Notes under the pieces: model-generated | Told to the model about the DNA's origin: nothing | Seen by the model: only the letters and a program-made list of their open reading frames with translations | The model's database searches: none | Assembly: GCF_003286085.1 (NCBI RefSeq) | Contig: NW_020825343.1 | Span: 620,001 to 684,000 of the forward strand | Direction of reading: 5' to 3' | Length of the DNA: 64,000 nucleotides | Source: Drosophila persimilis | Taxonomy: Eukaryota > Arthropoda > Insecta > Diptera > Drosophilidae | Shown here: piece by piece, positions 23,518-37,020 of the stretch | Layout of the letters: each line of letters starts with the position of its first letter | How positions within the stretch are numbered: position 1 is the stretch's first letter | Position numbers and translations under genes: made by a program

Positions 23518-24502
23518 CCCTTCTTAGACGAACATGAAATGTTGACAACATTGTAACTAAGCCCGAGACATTTACTCACACAGACAGTGAGGGATAGGAG
23601 CGGGTTAGGAGGAGCAGACATCATCCTTGATACTCGTACAACTAATGCCAAGCTGTCAGCTCATTATTATCAACACTTTGCCCATTGTCGGGGGAATAGG
23701 GAATTGGGAGCGTCATTGGGAATGGGAAAGGCGAAAGGGGAAAGGGATGCTTCGTATTCAAATCGAGCGACCAAAAACCCACTCAACCAAATTAACACTT
23801 TAGCCCAGAAGGGAGTAGGAGTAATGGGGGAAATGGGAAAGGGGAGTCAAATGGGACCCAAGGTAATGGCTAGAATGGGAATCGAAATTGGATAGCCCCG
23901 AGACCAGGGATGCTCGGGCCAAAGGACACGGCTCAAAGGCATTATTGACAAATAGATCGAGAGGCAAAATGTTGCAATCTTAATCTGTAATCAACATAAA
24001 ACTCAGTCACTGGAAAATGTCATCACCCGGACTGAAGGCAGGGGCGGGAACGTGGCTATAACAATTCAATCAAAGCCGGAGCAAATCAACAATCGTTGAG
24101 CTCTTACGAGTATTTGCTGGTCAAGTCGGTAGACTCCAGCTCCTGCTGCTCCGCCTCTTCCAGAGAAGCCAGAGCCCAGACATTTAAGGCTCGAGGGCAG
24201 CATTTGTTTGCGGTTCTTTCCCACTTTGATTTGTGTCCAGATTTGTGCTGGGCTTAAAGCATCACAGAGCCGGCTGAAGATTTGCCTTGATTTTTCCGAA
24301 AATGGTTTTCATTTCCATTGAATGCTGCAAGTGACTTTTGTTTAAGTCACCACAAAGGCAGAAGATGAAGCCGACAGAGAGGCAAACGAATCCAAGTTCG
24401 CCTGTAAATGATACGAGGCAAACAGAGTCAACAGGCAGCAGCAGCAGCAACAACAATTAAATCAAGAGCAATTTCAACAGAAATATTTTAAACTTTAACC
24501 AC

Positions 24503-24600
24503 AGAGAGAGGATGGGAGCGAGGGAGAGAGAGCGAAAGATACAGGAAAGATATATCAGAGATATAGGAAGATAGAGAATGAGAGAGAGAGAGAGAGAGCG
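24503..24600 (+). repeat. GA/GATA purine tract
   Basis: Almost 100 bases of purine-rich repeats ending in a (GA)n run of about 20 bases. It contains several GAGAG cores. Confidence 0.85.
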
Positions 24601-26860
24601 CTGCAGAGAAGTTGCAAAATATTTGTCATGCCTGGCACGGACACAGGACACAGCACACGAAGGAGTCGTTGTGGTCTACAGTGGATGTGGTAGCATTCAT
24701 TATGGACTTTATCTATCTTGATATTAGTTTTGCATAGCTTTGAACCCACTGTGCAGCGCTGTCATCATCGTCAAAGACACCCTGTGGCCGACCGCAAAGA
24801 GACATGACCGTATAGTGTGACATGGCCTCACTAGACAGTTGTCAAAAGCACACCCCACACCCACATCCACACTCACACCCACATATCCTTCGGCTCCTTC
24901 TCATCATACCCGAGAGCATAGCGTAGGTGGGATGCTTAAAATTCATTACATTTCTGGACAATTTGTTTTTGATTTTTCATTTCATTTCATCACGAATTTA
25001 TGTGACGAGCTTGGGGGTTCCCTTCGCTCCGCTCCTTTCACAAAGCACGTGCCATCTGCGCTTCCTTGTTGTTTGTCTCCCTGCGCCAAAAATTCATCAC
25101 GAAAAATGGATGGAAAAAAAGCGCAATATCGAGGATATTCACCGCACCATTCCGCACCGCACAGCCCTTCTCCCACCAGTACTGAGTCTGCAGGAAGTCA
25201 GTCCTCCAGTCCTTCAGTCCACAATCCTCCAATTCTCCAGTCAGGTTGAAAGCTAGCGGTGGTGAAAATATTCGTCGCGCTTTTCAATCCCTGGGGAAAT
25301 CAAACATTTCATAATTAGTCATTGGCATTGGCGGCGCCCCATGGACGCCCGTCCTTTGGAGCTATGATTCATATTTTGAGCCTTTGGCCAAGCCAGCACA
25401 GAACCTAAATCTACTCCACTCTCTTTCAGGATGTCGTCTGGAATGGCCAGACCAAACCCTGGGCACATGGCAATTAAAAAACCGTTGCGCGTTTGTGGTG
25501 CTTTTGGCCGCCTTCAGCTCTGAGGCGTATTGAAATTGCTTCTTCGAATTCCAATCGACATTGGCCACATTGGCACTGGACACAACGGAGTTCGGAATAA
25601 GCCAGCGAGAAGGGACTCTCTATGGTCAGGCACAAAGTAAGCGATTGCTCGCGGCGGCTGGGAAACATGCAAAGCTAAAGGGAAATCTAGTTTAATTTTT
25701 TAATACAAACAGTCAAAGGGGCTCTGGTCAGGGTCGGATAGAGTAAGAGAGAGAGGTAGTGAATCCAGGGGTATACAACTAAAAATACGGCAACAGAGGC
25801 GGGACCACGGTGGGGGGAACTCCAAAAGAAAAGTTCTGTTCAAAAAGCTGACATTTGAGAGAGTTTTCTTCTGAAGAGAAATCTTGTTCCGTCAAAGATC
25901 TTTCACTTGGAGTGGCCAATCCCCCTTGAAAAGCCACACCACTGACCACAGACCCCCCACAGCCCTCCTACCACACTGCTATGATTGCCATTGACTGCAG
26001 CTCTGCTTTCTGTAACGCGCTCCCTCTCTCGCTTTCCCAGCTGCAAACAGGAAAGTTGATTTGTTTTGCTACATGCAAAAAGATTGCAGGGAAATGGGAA
26101 AAAACGGAGACCAGCAACAAACCAATGGCTGTGGCAGCATCGAGGGGGAGTAATAGAGGGAAGTACCACTCAAAGTGCCCACAACACAACGGAATCCAGT
26201 CGGGATCGAGTCGACTCCGGTTCGATTTGCCACAAAAGGAAGTCCCCGCTTTGGCCATGTCAATGCAGGTTCAAGCACAATATGATTTGTGTGCGAAAAT
26301 TACAAAAATACAAAAAATAAAACAGAAAGAGGGGAAAATGAAAAATAAAATAATATGAAATGCCTTTCAAACTTTCCCGCTGTGCCTCCCCGCCATCTGA
26401 TAATTTTGAAAGCATCAGGGGCATCAGCAGCAGAGAATCGAGAAAGTGTGTGCGCTTTAAAAATATTTGCACAAATCATTTGAGAGCCGAGCCGCACTCT
26501 CGCATGCATGAAAATTGCAAAGCAATTAAATGAATTGCTTAGATATTACAGGGGCGGGAAGAAGAAGCCCATCTGAGAGAAAAGGGAAAGGGAGGGAATG
26601 GCAAAAGTTGGGAAGAGTAAGAAGAGCGGAGCGGAGCAGCAGCCTCTGCGGCTGTTCAGTCAACTGATGCAGCAACGCAGTTGTAACCCGGCCACACTCA
26701 CTAATAGTTCTAATTGCAAAAAGCAATTAAAACTTTCACCAACTCAAGATGCACACATCCAAGGAATTCCTCGAGGGGGAGTTCAGATGGAGATGGGACT
26801 AGTTCTGGAATGAGATTGAGATTCGGGGAAGTCTGGGACAGAGAGACATCAAAGTCAAAC

Positions 26861-26896
26861 AGCGGTAGTGGCAGCGGTAGTGGCAGCAGCAGTGGC
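26861..26896 (+). repeat. 12-bp tandem repeat, three units
   Basis: AGCGGTAGTGGC occurs twice, followed by the variant AGCAGCAGTGGC. Confidence 0.85.
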
Positions 26897-27239
26897 AAAT
26901 GTAGCAAAGCACATCAATCACAAAAATTTCAAGTGTGCAAAACTTGTTTGCCGAAATGATGCGGTGCAGAAAGAGGAAGAAAAAGAGAGAGGGAAAATCA
27001 AATTTATAAATTGAATTGGCATTAAGCATAAGGCGGCGCTGGTAAGTATGCTATAAAAAGAGAACTCTCCCTGCCTGCGTTTGTATGCGTCCCATATGTG
27101 TGTATCTGTGGCATACAAATGAAGATTGTTGTGCTGTTCGGCATTTGAAGTGCGTGCCTGGGATTTGGCTACTGAAAAGAGTTTAAAAGAATAGCTTGCC
27201 GGCTTTCAGCCCCAAATCCAAAGCAAAGGATGAAAACTC

Positions 27240-30200
27240 AAGTCGGATGAAAGCCTGAAAATTCTATGAATCAAACAGTATAGAAATTATGTATTTTTGG
27301 TTTATTTTAAAGATATAGAAGCAATGGATAAGCTAAAAGCAGTTTAAAAAGATGTCAATGATTGGTACCCGATAAGAATAAAAAAAAATGTATCGGATAT
27401 TGTAGATTAAGTATATTAAAAAAATAAACATTTGAAATACCAAAGGAAACAAGAGTCAATGAGAGATAGATGGATATCAGTGGGATCATTCCAAACAAGC
27501 CGTTGCCAAGATTTCGTTCTAATCTTCGGGAAATTCGAAGGAACAACCAGATGGGTACGGTTCAATTCAGATAATAATGACAATACTTGGGTAGACGAAG
27601 CATAGAATTATCTTTGTCCAGCAGAGTTTAGGGCCACAAATGACGATAGATGCTTTCTGAAAAGTCTAAAAATAAAGCAAACATTGTATCGAACGAGATT
27701 ATAGGTGTTTTGTGACACTCCCCGCGACCTTGCATCCTGGCAGCTAAAAGTTGATAAATTTTTAAAGAACTTTGGCCACCGAAAACCCCAGTCCCTTCAA
27801 GTTCCAGCTATTACTGAAAATTGAAACTGTACAAATTCATAACCAAGCACAGGACTTAGAGCATCAAAAGCAGCAGCAGCATCAAGAGCAGCAGCAGAAG
27901 CAGCATCAGTGGCAGCCACAGACAAGAACAGTTACATGAAAGAGGTCCGCCCACAAACACAACAACTGGAGCAGACGAGGCGACCATCAATCAGCCAGAC
28001 GCAGATATTGGTGTGAAAACGGTAGCCAGAAGGGCGGGAGGGGGGAATGGGAATGGATCGAGGGGATAGACTGGATTGCAGCTGGAGATGGTATGGATGA
28101 TGGAGGGAGGACTGGCAAAATTGTAATACATTTAACAGAATTTAATGCATTTGCCACAGACATTAATCACTGTGATGCACAGGACAGGACAGAAGCAAAC
28201 CGAGCTGCAGAGAGTCAGGGAGGGAGCCCTGCCGGCCGGGCGTCCTTGCAACGAGTCGGCTCGAATGCTACAGTTGATTTTTGCCAAAGCTTGCATACTG
28301 GGCCCGAGGGCAGGAACGGGGATAGACCGGAGCATGAGATATTGAAAAATTGAATATTCCATGTCCACATACACACACACACACAGTCACTCACACGCAC
28401 ATTCACACACTAGCTTTTTGCACTTTATGCAAACGGGGAAAAGGGTAGAAGGGGTAGAGAGAAAGAGGGAGAGTGGTACACGATTGAATGCACACTTGGC
28501 TGTGAATGATTTTTGAAAAATGATTCTACAGCCTGGTCAGTGTGATTTCATTCGGTTCGGCAGGATAATTGCATGTACCCCACAACAGGACCCAATGCGA
28601 AGGTCCGGCAGAATCGAATAGCAGATACCCTGGAGCACTTGCTTTCTCAGGGCAACTGTAGGCCATAAAAGTTTTCTTATAATACGATCACTTCCCTATA
28701 AATCACACATCAAGCTACTGCTCATTATTCTCTTAATCTCCTTAAGATTTTCCGGGGGTATCCTTAAGTCTACTCCTTCCCATTTCTGTCTGGCGCTGAA
28801 TGACACTGTGCAAATACACGAGACGAAAGCTCAATGAGCACAGAAGACGATGCAGTTGCAATATAAAATTTAAAACGCTCAAAGGCATATCCATAACCAG
28901 TCGGGGCGGAAGGAGCATCATCGGCAGCACCAATGACAGCAGTAGTAGGAGCTGGGACGTAAGTCGAAGGACAAAAAAAGGACATGCGATGCGAGGGCTG
29001 GGCAAATATGAGCGCTTTTTTGTGCCATGATAGACGACAGCGACAGAAGATTGAGGGCTTGTGGGCGACGGAGTGGGAGTGGAGAAATGGAGAATGGCAA
29101 TGATTCCAACTGAGACTCTTCTTACACATGTGTGCGTGTGTGCGTATGTGTGTGTTTGTCGCTGTGCGTATCCCTGTGTGTTTGCAAAGCCCACACACAC
29201 GCTCAAGTGTCCTCGTTGCCATTGACGACTTGAGCAGAGCAGTCGCGTCGTTTATATAGTTGATGCTGCAAGTTGAAGATTTTTGACTTTTATGCAACAA
29301 TTCCAGCCAGCCAAACGACGTTGCCAGCTAGTCCCCTCCCTCCTAGTGCTCCCCTGTTACATCGTAGTATTGAAAGGAGAGTAGGAGAAGTGTTGCCTCT
29401 GCTGCTGGCAGTGACACGACAAGTGGGTTTGGCAACTTTGCCATAGCATACTCTTCAGCGCCTCACATGCATGCAAAATAGTTTTTTCTTCTGCTCCGAC
29501 TGCTCTTCTCTGCACTGCTCTGTACAGTGCATTGCAGTTCTTATCCAAGTCGTTTGTTTCGTTCCGTGCAATTAGACTTTGGCAGCACAGCAAACTGATC
29601 GCTCGCCCCCTCACAGCCAGCGCCCAGAAGGAATCATTGGGAAAAACCTCCAGCTACTGAAGCGTAAAGCAAAGCATGCGAGCAATTTCCATTTGGGTTA
29701 AAGTTCGGCTTTTGGTGTTTGGGGGAATCTAAAAGAAAGTGGTAAAGTAATTTTGTCAGCAGGAGAACTTAATTAAAAATTGTAGAGGCGGAAGCGGGGG
29801 CAGCATCATAAAAAGCCGTCGCTATATGGGCGGGCACTGACACTGGCACCCCTGGCTGGACTGAAGAAAAGCTGGCCAAAAACCGAACAGCAGAAGTCCA
29901 TCCATAAATATGACTACGAATGGTGTGTCACAACGCCATGGCAACTGAAGCAAAAATATGTGTCAATTCGGAGAGACTGGATATCCATTGTCATTGGATA
30001 TCCAGCCATGGTGTGAGATAATAAGGCGCTGGCTTCTGCTGCTGCTTCTGTTGCTGCTACAGACCGACACTGGCTCTGGCCCTCTCTTGGCCATCAATTA
30101 CCGCTGTATTACAAAAGCCACACACGCACAGGGGAGAAACCAAACAAAATAATTAAAAACCTTTGACAGGCCGAGGCCATGCGTCCTTCTCTGCTTATTT

Positions 30201-31080
30201 CCAGTCCATCAGGTTGAATTATATCCAAATTCAAATTTCGAGAAATACGAAATACAAAATCACCAGGCCTTGTCATCGGTGCAGCAACAGCATCAGCATC
30301 AGCAGCAGCTGCTGATGTGCGGCATGCAACTCAATGCACATGCATCGACCACCCGCCCACACATCCACCCACCTACATATTCGGGTATCAAATATCAGGC
30401 CCACATCCTACTCTGGATGCTGGAAGTGACTCCTTCACTGTGCCTGGATAAAGGCTGCTCTCGTTTCGCATACGCCATGTGGCCACCGACAGACTTCATA
30501 GTACCCGTCATCGTCGTGGCCATTCAGGCCTGGCAGGCAAAAAATGTCGGCCATTATTGCATACACTAATGAAGCTCATGTTACCCAGCCACTGCATGGA
30601 GTCGGAGAGGTAGCGGCATCGGAAGCGGGCGCCTGGAGTTGCCAGCAAGGGAGAGAGAAATGTGGGAGATCTGAGAGATCTGGCCCTGGGGCCAACTCAA
30701 CGTAGCCCAACAACGCATCTCGCCTTGACGGTCCTGGACACGCATGATTTTTGCTTGCTGCATTTTCTGATTAGACTTAATTACAGTGTGTGCCTGTCTG
30801 CCCATCAATTTGATGGGTTTTCATTTAGCTGCCAGCCTTCATCCCGAAACCCCCACCCAGACATCCCATAGTCAGTATCCGTGTACTCGTACATATATTC
30901 GATGCGATACACTCGTATATATCTCTGGCCAATCAAATGTTACATTATATTTTAATTAAAAACTTGCCATGTGCATAATTCGCCAAATGGATGGACAACG
31001 CGGTAATTAATGCCAACAACAAATATCGCACAGCAGAAGCAACAATTTTAATTAAACTAAAAGCAAAAATGCATTGCCTG
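27240..31080. other. Noncoding DNA, AT-rich then mixed
   Basis: No gene is supported. 27240-27700 is AT-rich and unique. Gln-type CAG repeats lie near 27870-27915, CA/GT tracts near 28370-28390 and 29126-29160, and a perfect inverted repeat at 29977-30005. Overlapping minus-strand frames at 28742-29300 (154 and 176 codons) cover the GT-rich part and lack any domain. Confidence 0.7.
29977..30005. repeat. Perfect inverted repeat, 11-bp arms
   Basis: CTGGATATCCA (29977-29987) and TGGATATCCAG (29995-30005) are exact complements around the seven-base loop TTGTCAT. Each arm also contains the palindrome GGATATCC. It could be a paired binding site or a cruciform. Confidence 0.9.
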
Positions 31081-32330
31081 AAAATCGTAAGAGAATGTAA
31101 GAATCGACACTTTGGTGACCATTAAAGAATGTTGTGAAAGTGTATTATTTGGGATCTTTAATCATACTCTCTCAACATAAGCCCCAAGAAAAATGCAATG
31201 CCTACAAATCAAAAGACGTTTCGGTGAACGTCCTTACACTCGGAGGCATATCTTTCAATATTTAGTAGGCACACTCACACCGTACAAGACACCAGAGAAT
31301 GGACATCTCAGGCTTAGGATGGCTATTTCATTCTGCTCTTCAGGCCGTAAGTACGAATGGCTGTATCGAGAGAGAGCGCTTACTCACTAATGGCATCGAG
31401 GATAAAGAGATAAATAGAAGAAGAGAATAAATTCGAAGCTATTTCTGATACAGAGCTGGGTTTTACGAGGATCTTTTTCCAACCTGATCTCTGATTTCCT
31501 GATCTCTCCAGACGAGAAGTAAAACTAATTTGGATCTCCTTAGTGCCTGATATACCCATGCCTTGTTGCAGTATCTCAGGAAACTTTCATGGACACCACT
31601 GCGTTGACGTACTTGTCCTGACACTCACTCGGTCCTGCCACCACTTTGCTCTAGTTTGCAACGTCTTTCCTCATTTGTCTTTGTACTGAAAGTGACATGC
31701 AACTTCAAAGTTGATTGCATATAATTCTATTCCTTGTTCTTTAGTTGTTTACCCGTTCATTTGCAAATGAAAATGATGGATGATAATGTGCTACAGCAGA
31801 AATTAGCTGAAAATCTTCTGCGGATAATGGTTTTCTAATTAACCAAGTTATTTCTCTACTTGTTATACACTTTGGGGCATCTTTGTGTATTATACGAAAG
31901 CTATTGAATTAACTCACCTGAAAGAATGAAAAGTATAGAAAATAGTTAGAGAAATCATTAGAGAAATATTTTCAGTTTTTAATTTGAACTAAAGGACTGA
32001 TATTGAATTATTTTTCTTTGGATCCAAGATCTAAATGGAATTTGAATAAAATATCAGTATTTTTATGTCTCTGTCTGCATCGAAATCAAATGAAATTAAA
32101 ATCACGAAAAATATGACGTACTCAGAATTAAATCATTTCGATCCTGGGCCTCCCATCCAATGGACGAGAAATCGTTAAAAACAATAAAAAAAAAGGAAAA
32201 GCAAAAGGAAAAGGGAAATTTTGGGAAGTGGCAAACGTCCAAGTAAAAACCGCAGCAGCGGAGAGAGAGGAACATCAGCAGAAGGGAGCGAAGCATCAAG
32301 AGGAATAAGAATTTCAAATAAATCCGATTA
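31081..32330. other. AT-rich noncoding stretch
   Basis: Mostly AT-rich unique DNA, poor in simple repeats. I see no gene, terminal repeats or RNA gene. Confidence 0.65.
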
Positions 32331-32774
32331 AATGGAAATTTATTGTCATCCAGTGGCGAACGGCACTTACTACTTCAGTGGGGCGTGTGCTCATCGTCAT
32401 CGACTCATCGACATTGGAATCGGAATCGACCAGAACCAGAGCAGACCCAGTCCAAGCCCTAGATTTAGCTCTGAACCCAGTCCTTCTCGATGTGCTCTGT
32501 CCTGTCCTCCCCGGTTTGGGGCAGTGGCTGTGGGGATCTAGGGCGACTTCAACACTTCAATATGCTCGCTGACTGCCATACAACATTCATTTTATTTCCC
32601 ACTTCCATCCCAGCTGCCTTCAGCTCCTCCTCATGTGCTCTGCCTGGCGCCCTTCGCCCCTCCCCTTCTATGCTCGCTAAAAGCCAGTAATGTCCTTTCG
32701 CCACACTCGACTGCATTTTTCTTTAACACTTCAATATACTGCCGGACCCGGACCCGAAACCTGGACCTGTACTC

Positions 32775-32793
32775 AAAAAAAAAAAAAAAAAAA
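32775..32793 (+). repeat. A19 homopolymer
   Basis: Nineteen A in a row. No retrotransposed sequence that would need such a tail is visible upstream. Confidence 0.95.
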
Positions 32794-33441
32794 CACAGTA
32801 CTAGAGGATAGGGAAAATTCACAACTTCGATGACAGTGCAGCCAAATCCGTACCCAGCCCAGAGACCAGTCCAGCTCAGGTCCCAATATCTATGCAATGC
32901 CTTTTTCATTGACTCCTGTCTAGTTTTGTGGTTGCCCGGCGACAACTGGTTTTTGGTCCTGCCTGGTTCTGGTCGTGGTCGTGGTCGTAGTCCTGTCCTC
33001 GACCTGATCCTGCTGTCTGTGTGTTTGGCTGAATATGCGAGGAATTAAGTAGTGTAAATAAAAAAGTTAAGCCTCAACCGCAGTCTAACCGGACATTCGT
33101 TTCTCTTTGGCTCAATGGAGTATTGGCGGAGTGAAAAGCCCTAAAAATATCTCTTAATTAATGGAAGACCAAAAATTAGCTGTTGGCGACTTAATCAGAC
33201 CGAGGACTAAAAGGGAATAGAAAAGAACGGAGCTCTTCTCAGCTTAAGTGCCAGCTCCAAGCCATGAGAAAGAACCCATTATAAACGATCCACGTAGCGA
33301 GCGCTCCATTCCATTCCATCAGCACCTCATATCGCGTCTGCTGAACCAAATGAAATGATCGTAAAACGGGTAAATCAAGTCATGGCCAGGCCATAAAAAT
33401 TTACTAGCCGTAAATGCAATGCAACGTTATCTTAATCCAAG

Positions 33442-33459
33442 CAGCTGCAGCTGCAGCTG
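33442..33459. promoter_or_regulatory. Three tandem CAGCTG E-boxes
   Basis: CAGCTG occurs three times head to tail with no spacing. CAGCTG is a class A E-box bound by bHLH dimers such as Daughterless with proneural or myogenic partners. It may equally be a hexamer microsatellite like the many others here. Confidence 0.4.
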
Positions 33460-34123
33460 TCCCTTAGCCCCAGTCATTGGCATGGGCATGGGGCTTTCTT
33501 CTCACCCTTTCCTTTCGTCTATTAAGCCCCGAGCAGAGCGGAGCTGAGCAGCTTTACAAATACTTTAGCAGCTAATGCATCAAAATCCAAGATCCAGCAC
33601 ACAAAAAGCTATCCAATAAACTGTTGAATGAGATTTACAGTTAATGGACAGCCAGGAAAATCCGAGGAAAGCTGCCTAATTACGGCAACAACAACAACGC
33701 GCAGGACAATGGCCAAGTCCTCGCGGCTAATGCAGTGCAAAGTCAAGAATATAATAATAAATAACAGTTAAAGCCGAGGAGAACCAAGACTTGGAGCAAC
33801 TCTCTGACCGTTCAAATAAATTAAATTCACTGCAGCTGAGGCGGAGGGCAATTCCACTGAGCAACAAATGGTTTTTTGCTCTTGGCCACTGTCCAGACAA
33901 GACAAATGCCAATGGCCAAATGTGCTGAAAGGCAGCTCAAACACATATACATAGGCGTGGATGGAGTAGAGAGTCAGCCAAATAATATCGAAAACAATTT
34001 TCAAGCACTTAAGTGCAGTCTGCGGTCTGACTTGGGACTCCTTTTGGCCGCAGGCTCCGGCTCCGGCTTCACTCTTCGTTCTCTGCTTTTTTTCAACGGT
34101 TATAAATTTTCGATGCTTGCACT

Positions 34124-34131
34124 TATCGATA
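34124..34131. promoter_or_regulatory. TATCGATA, DREF-type site
   Basis: A perfect TATCGATA in AT-rich surroundings. It is isolated and of uncertain meaning. Confidence 0.25.
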
Positions 34132-34379
34132 ATAGATTAATCTACTTGGGGCATGTTTGGCATATAAATCCCAGCAGAAGCATTTAACTTGGTGGGAGAG
34201 AAAGTTCTCCTTATTCTATCGCGGAGTCCCAGACAAGGGCATTCTTGTGTATTGCTGTTGCTGCATGTGACAGACAAGACGAAAAAAAGCTCACCTTTTT
34301 TTAAAGTTATATGGCACTTATTAGGAAAATATTTACCGGACCAATTGACTTTCTCCGAGAGTGAAAATTGTATAAAGAA

Positions 34380-35076
34380 AGTTCTTTCACTTACATTTTG
34401 ACATTAACAGGAAAATATTTTGTTTAAATATGTTTCATATTTAAAAAAAAATATTTGATATATTTACATTATATATATTTCCTACACATTTAATGTTTAA
34501 TATTCTTTAAGTGTTTCAATGAGTACAGGGCAAAAGGAATTATCCAATGTTGCCATTTCCCACAGAGAAAATAATGTTGGCATACCTTTAGATCATATTA
34601 TGGGTATGCTTTAAGCACACTTTAATTAGAGAAACTCATAAAATACGGAAGAACATTGTAAATATTGGCAAGCAAAAATATTGATATTCACATTCGCATT
34701 TTCATCAGGTAAAAGCCATTGCCGGCCTTTGTTTGTCCAGGCAAGCATGCATTTTATTAATATATGGCGCAGAGCCAAAGGAATCTGGATTGGAACAGGA
34801 GAAACACCGAGCAGAGGCAGTCAGACACTCGTTACCTTGACAAGCATATCATATTTGTCTTCAATACATCGGTGACAATCACTAGCGGCTATCAAAGTGC
34901 TGTCAATAACATCGACAACACACATGTGCATTGAAGGATACACCAGTATGTATGCTCATACATATGTAGATACATATGCATTCCTCTGGCATACGGATGC
35001 AGGACACGTTTTGCTTTGTGCCTTTTCCTTTTTTTGATGCGTGCTTAATATGGAAATATTAATTTCGCTCTACTTC

Positions 35077-35115
<39 letters not shown>

Positions 35116-36529
35116 ATACCATTTATTATTTGCTTTTAGCAAGGAAATGGTGCACATTGCACTCGCTGCTGCATTTCAAAATTGCAAAATGTATATAAAT
35201 ACACAAGTCCCGTGCGTCTGCTGAATAAATTTCAATATAATTCCTAATGAAAATATTGAGAGATGCAAACCTGTCCGACTGCAGATAGATACAAAAATAC
35301 GCACAGAAATAAGCTCAAAATACACCCAAAAATAATCAATGAGTATTTCTTTCTTATGTCGGTGTATTAAGTGGAATTTATGGAATTTGAAAGTTGGACT
35401 TTCAGGTGAAAAGTATAAATGTTATTGTGTTTCAGGCAAATATAAGTTTTTCTCAGATCTGGATAAGCTCAGAGCGGAGCTTTAATCCCGACAATAGACT
35501 AAAGTTGTATCTTCCTTTTCAAACAAACACACGCACACAGACCCTCCCGGACACACAAAAATGTAACAAATGCCTTGCATTTTAAATATGACAACAATTA
35601 CAGTTGCACAATTTGTCCCCTTTTGGCATTCCAGCTGCACTCGGCACTCGGCAGTCGCCATTCTCCATTATACCACTCCTCCTTTATATACGGCTAAAGG
35701 ACCGAGGCTCTTTACCACACACTCTCCAACACATTCCACCAACACTCTACAGCACACACACATATGGCCAACAAGCAATTTGTCAGTTTATCGATTTCTA
35801 CCAAACATTTGTGCCAGACACTCAACTGTATTAAATGCTAAAAAACAGCAACAAGAACGAGCCAGAAGAATCGGGTACGAGGACGTGGACGGGGACGGGG
35901 TTCCGAAGTGAAAAACCTTACACACAATGAAAAGCTGCGAGATTGGGAAAGCCTGAAGAGGATAGGGGGATACCCAACAGACGGCCAATGGCATATGCTA
36001 AAAAGCATGCAATACGGAAAAATCGCAACCAGAGAGATGAAGTGAGGGAAAAGAGTGGAAAACAAACCATAAAATAAGAAAAGAAATAAAAAAAAGAGAA
36101 AGAGAAAGAGAAAGAGGGAGAATAAAGGCAACGAAACACACGGCTATACATAAAATGGGTATTTCAAAGCGAAAAATCGAAAACTGAAAAATAATTTTCA
36201 GCATAGACAGGGCGCAGGGCAGAAGGGAGGCGCTAGTGGAGGCGGAGGCGCCAGTCACCAGTCACATATGCAGGCAGCTGCACACATACTCAGACCGAGA
36301 CACACAGATATACACACACGAGAACACCATAAATAATGGTTGCATGATTTATCTATAACAAGCGCAATTTACAGTCGCCTAGCAGCAGCAGCAGCAACAA
36401 CCAAACGGTTACAACTGCAATGAATTTGTTCGCGATAGAAAACGAAATAAAAAAAAACCAATACAGAAAATAAAATAAAAAAAAAGGAAAGAAAGAAGAG
36501 AATTGCTTCAAGATTCGAAGCTTTGAATA
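34380..36529. other. AT-rich then purine-rich noncoding DNA
   Basis: No gene is supported. 34390-34560 is extremely AT-rich. A CT tract lies at 35074-35115, and A/G-rich DNA at 36060-36125 and 36440-36500. CAG triplets occur at about 36382-36397. Confidence 0.7.
35074..35115 (+). repeat. (TC)n microsatellite
   Basis: A CT dinucleotide run of about 42 bases with a single CGC interruption. Confidence 0.95.
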
Positions 36530-37020
36530 CCCTTAAAGATATACATATGTATGTCTAATGGATTTGGGCCTAAATATATGATTTAGCTCTGTATTTCAAT
36601 AATGGAAGGTGAAAAAATTTAGCTTATAAGGTTTTAATACTGGACTGTCAGTCCAACCCAAATTTTTTGAAACATTTTTAAACTTTTTAAATTCATATGA
36701 TTATATTATTATATTATATACTATTAATAATAATAATAATTATTATATATAGTATTCCGATTTTCACTGTACATGATCTACATATAAATACCTTAGATGG
36801 TTCAAAAGCTGGTAAAAATCATAATACCCTCTGCGAGGGCATAACAAGAACCAAAACGAAAGGAACAAACTCCAGCGCAAATAAAAAATTGCATTATCTA
36901 TTTTTTTATTTTTTAGTATTTCTTTTGCTCTTTTCGTTCTGTATTTGTCAAGTCCTTAGGACTATAAAATTTGCATGCAAGCAAAGCTCGCATAAAATTT
37001 TATTGAAAGCGCATTAAAGT
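36530..37020. other. AT-rich noncoding stretch with an AAT palindrome
   Basis: Between ATACTAT (36718-36724) and its complement ATAGTAT (36749-36755) lies an AAT/ATT repeat, so about 38 bases can fold on themselves. A short CCCT-CTGCG-AGGG hairpin follows at 36827-36839. No gene. Confidence 0.65.

Larger units (their letters stand above)
22461..24479. other. Noncoding DNA with a spaced direct repeat
   Basis: No gene is supported. This part holds the 28-base direct repeat at 22984/23189, nested TACATA palindromes at 23236-23259, the GGCATC tract at 23471-23517 and a G-rich run (GGGAAATGGGAAAGGGG type) at about 23690-23890. Confidence 0.7.
24480..27239. other. Noncoding DNA, purine tract at left
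   Basis: No gene is supported. 24500-24600 is a long GA/GATA purine tract. The plus-strand frame at 24839-25249 (136 codons) is Ser/Pro/His-rich and without a domain. A 12-bp tandem lies at 26861-26896. Confidence 0.7.
32331..34379. other. Noncoding DNA
   Basis: No gene is supported. It contains a 19-base A run (32775-32793), GGTCGT hexamers near 32968-32990, the CAGCTG triplet (33442-33459) and TATCGATA at 34124-34131. AACACTTCAATAT occurs at 32551-32563 and again at 32725-32737. Confidence 0.7.

Noticed and set aside
32775..32793. A19 as the tail of a processed pseudogene or LINE
   Set aside because: The sequence upstream has no coding similarity and no target duplication around it.
36822..36842. 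ACCCTCTGCGAGGG hairpin as a Helitron or element end
   Set aside because: Only a 4-bp stem, with no matching second end or terminal motif that I can support.
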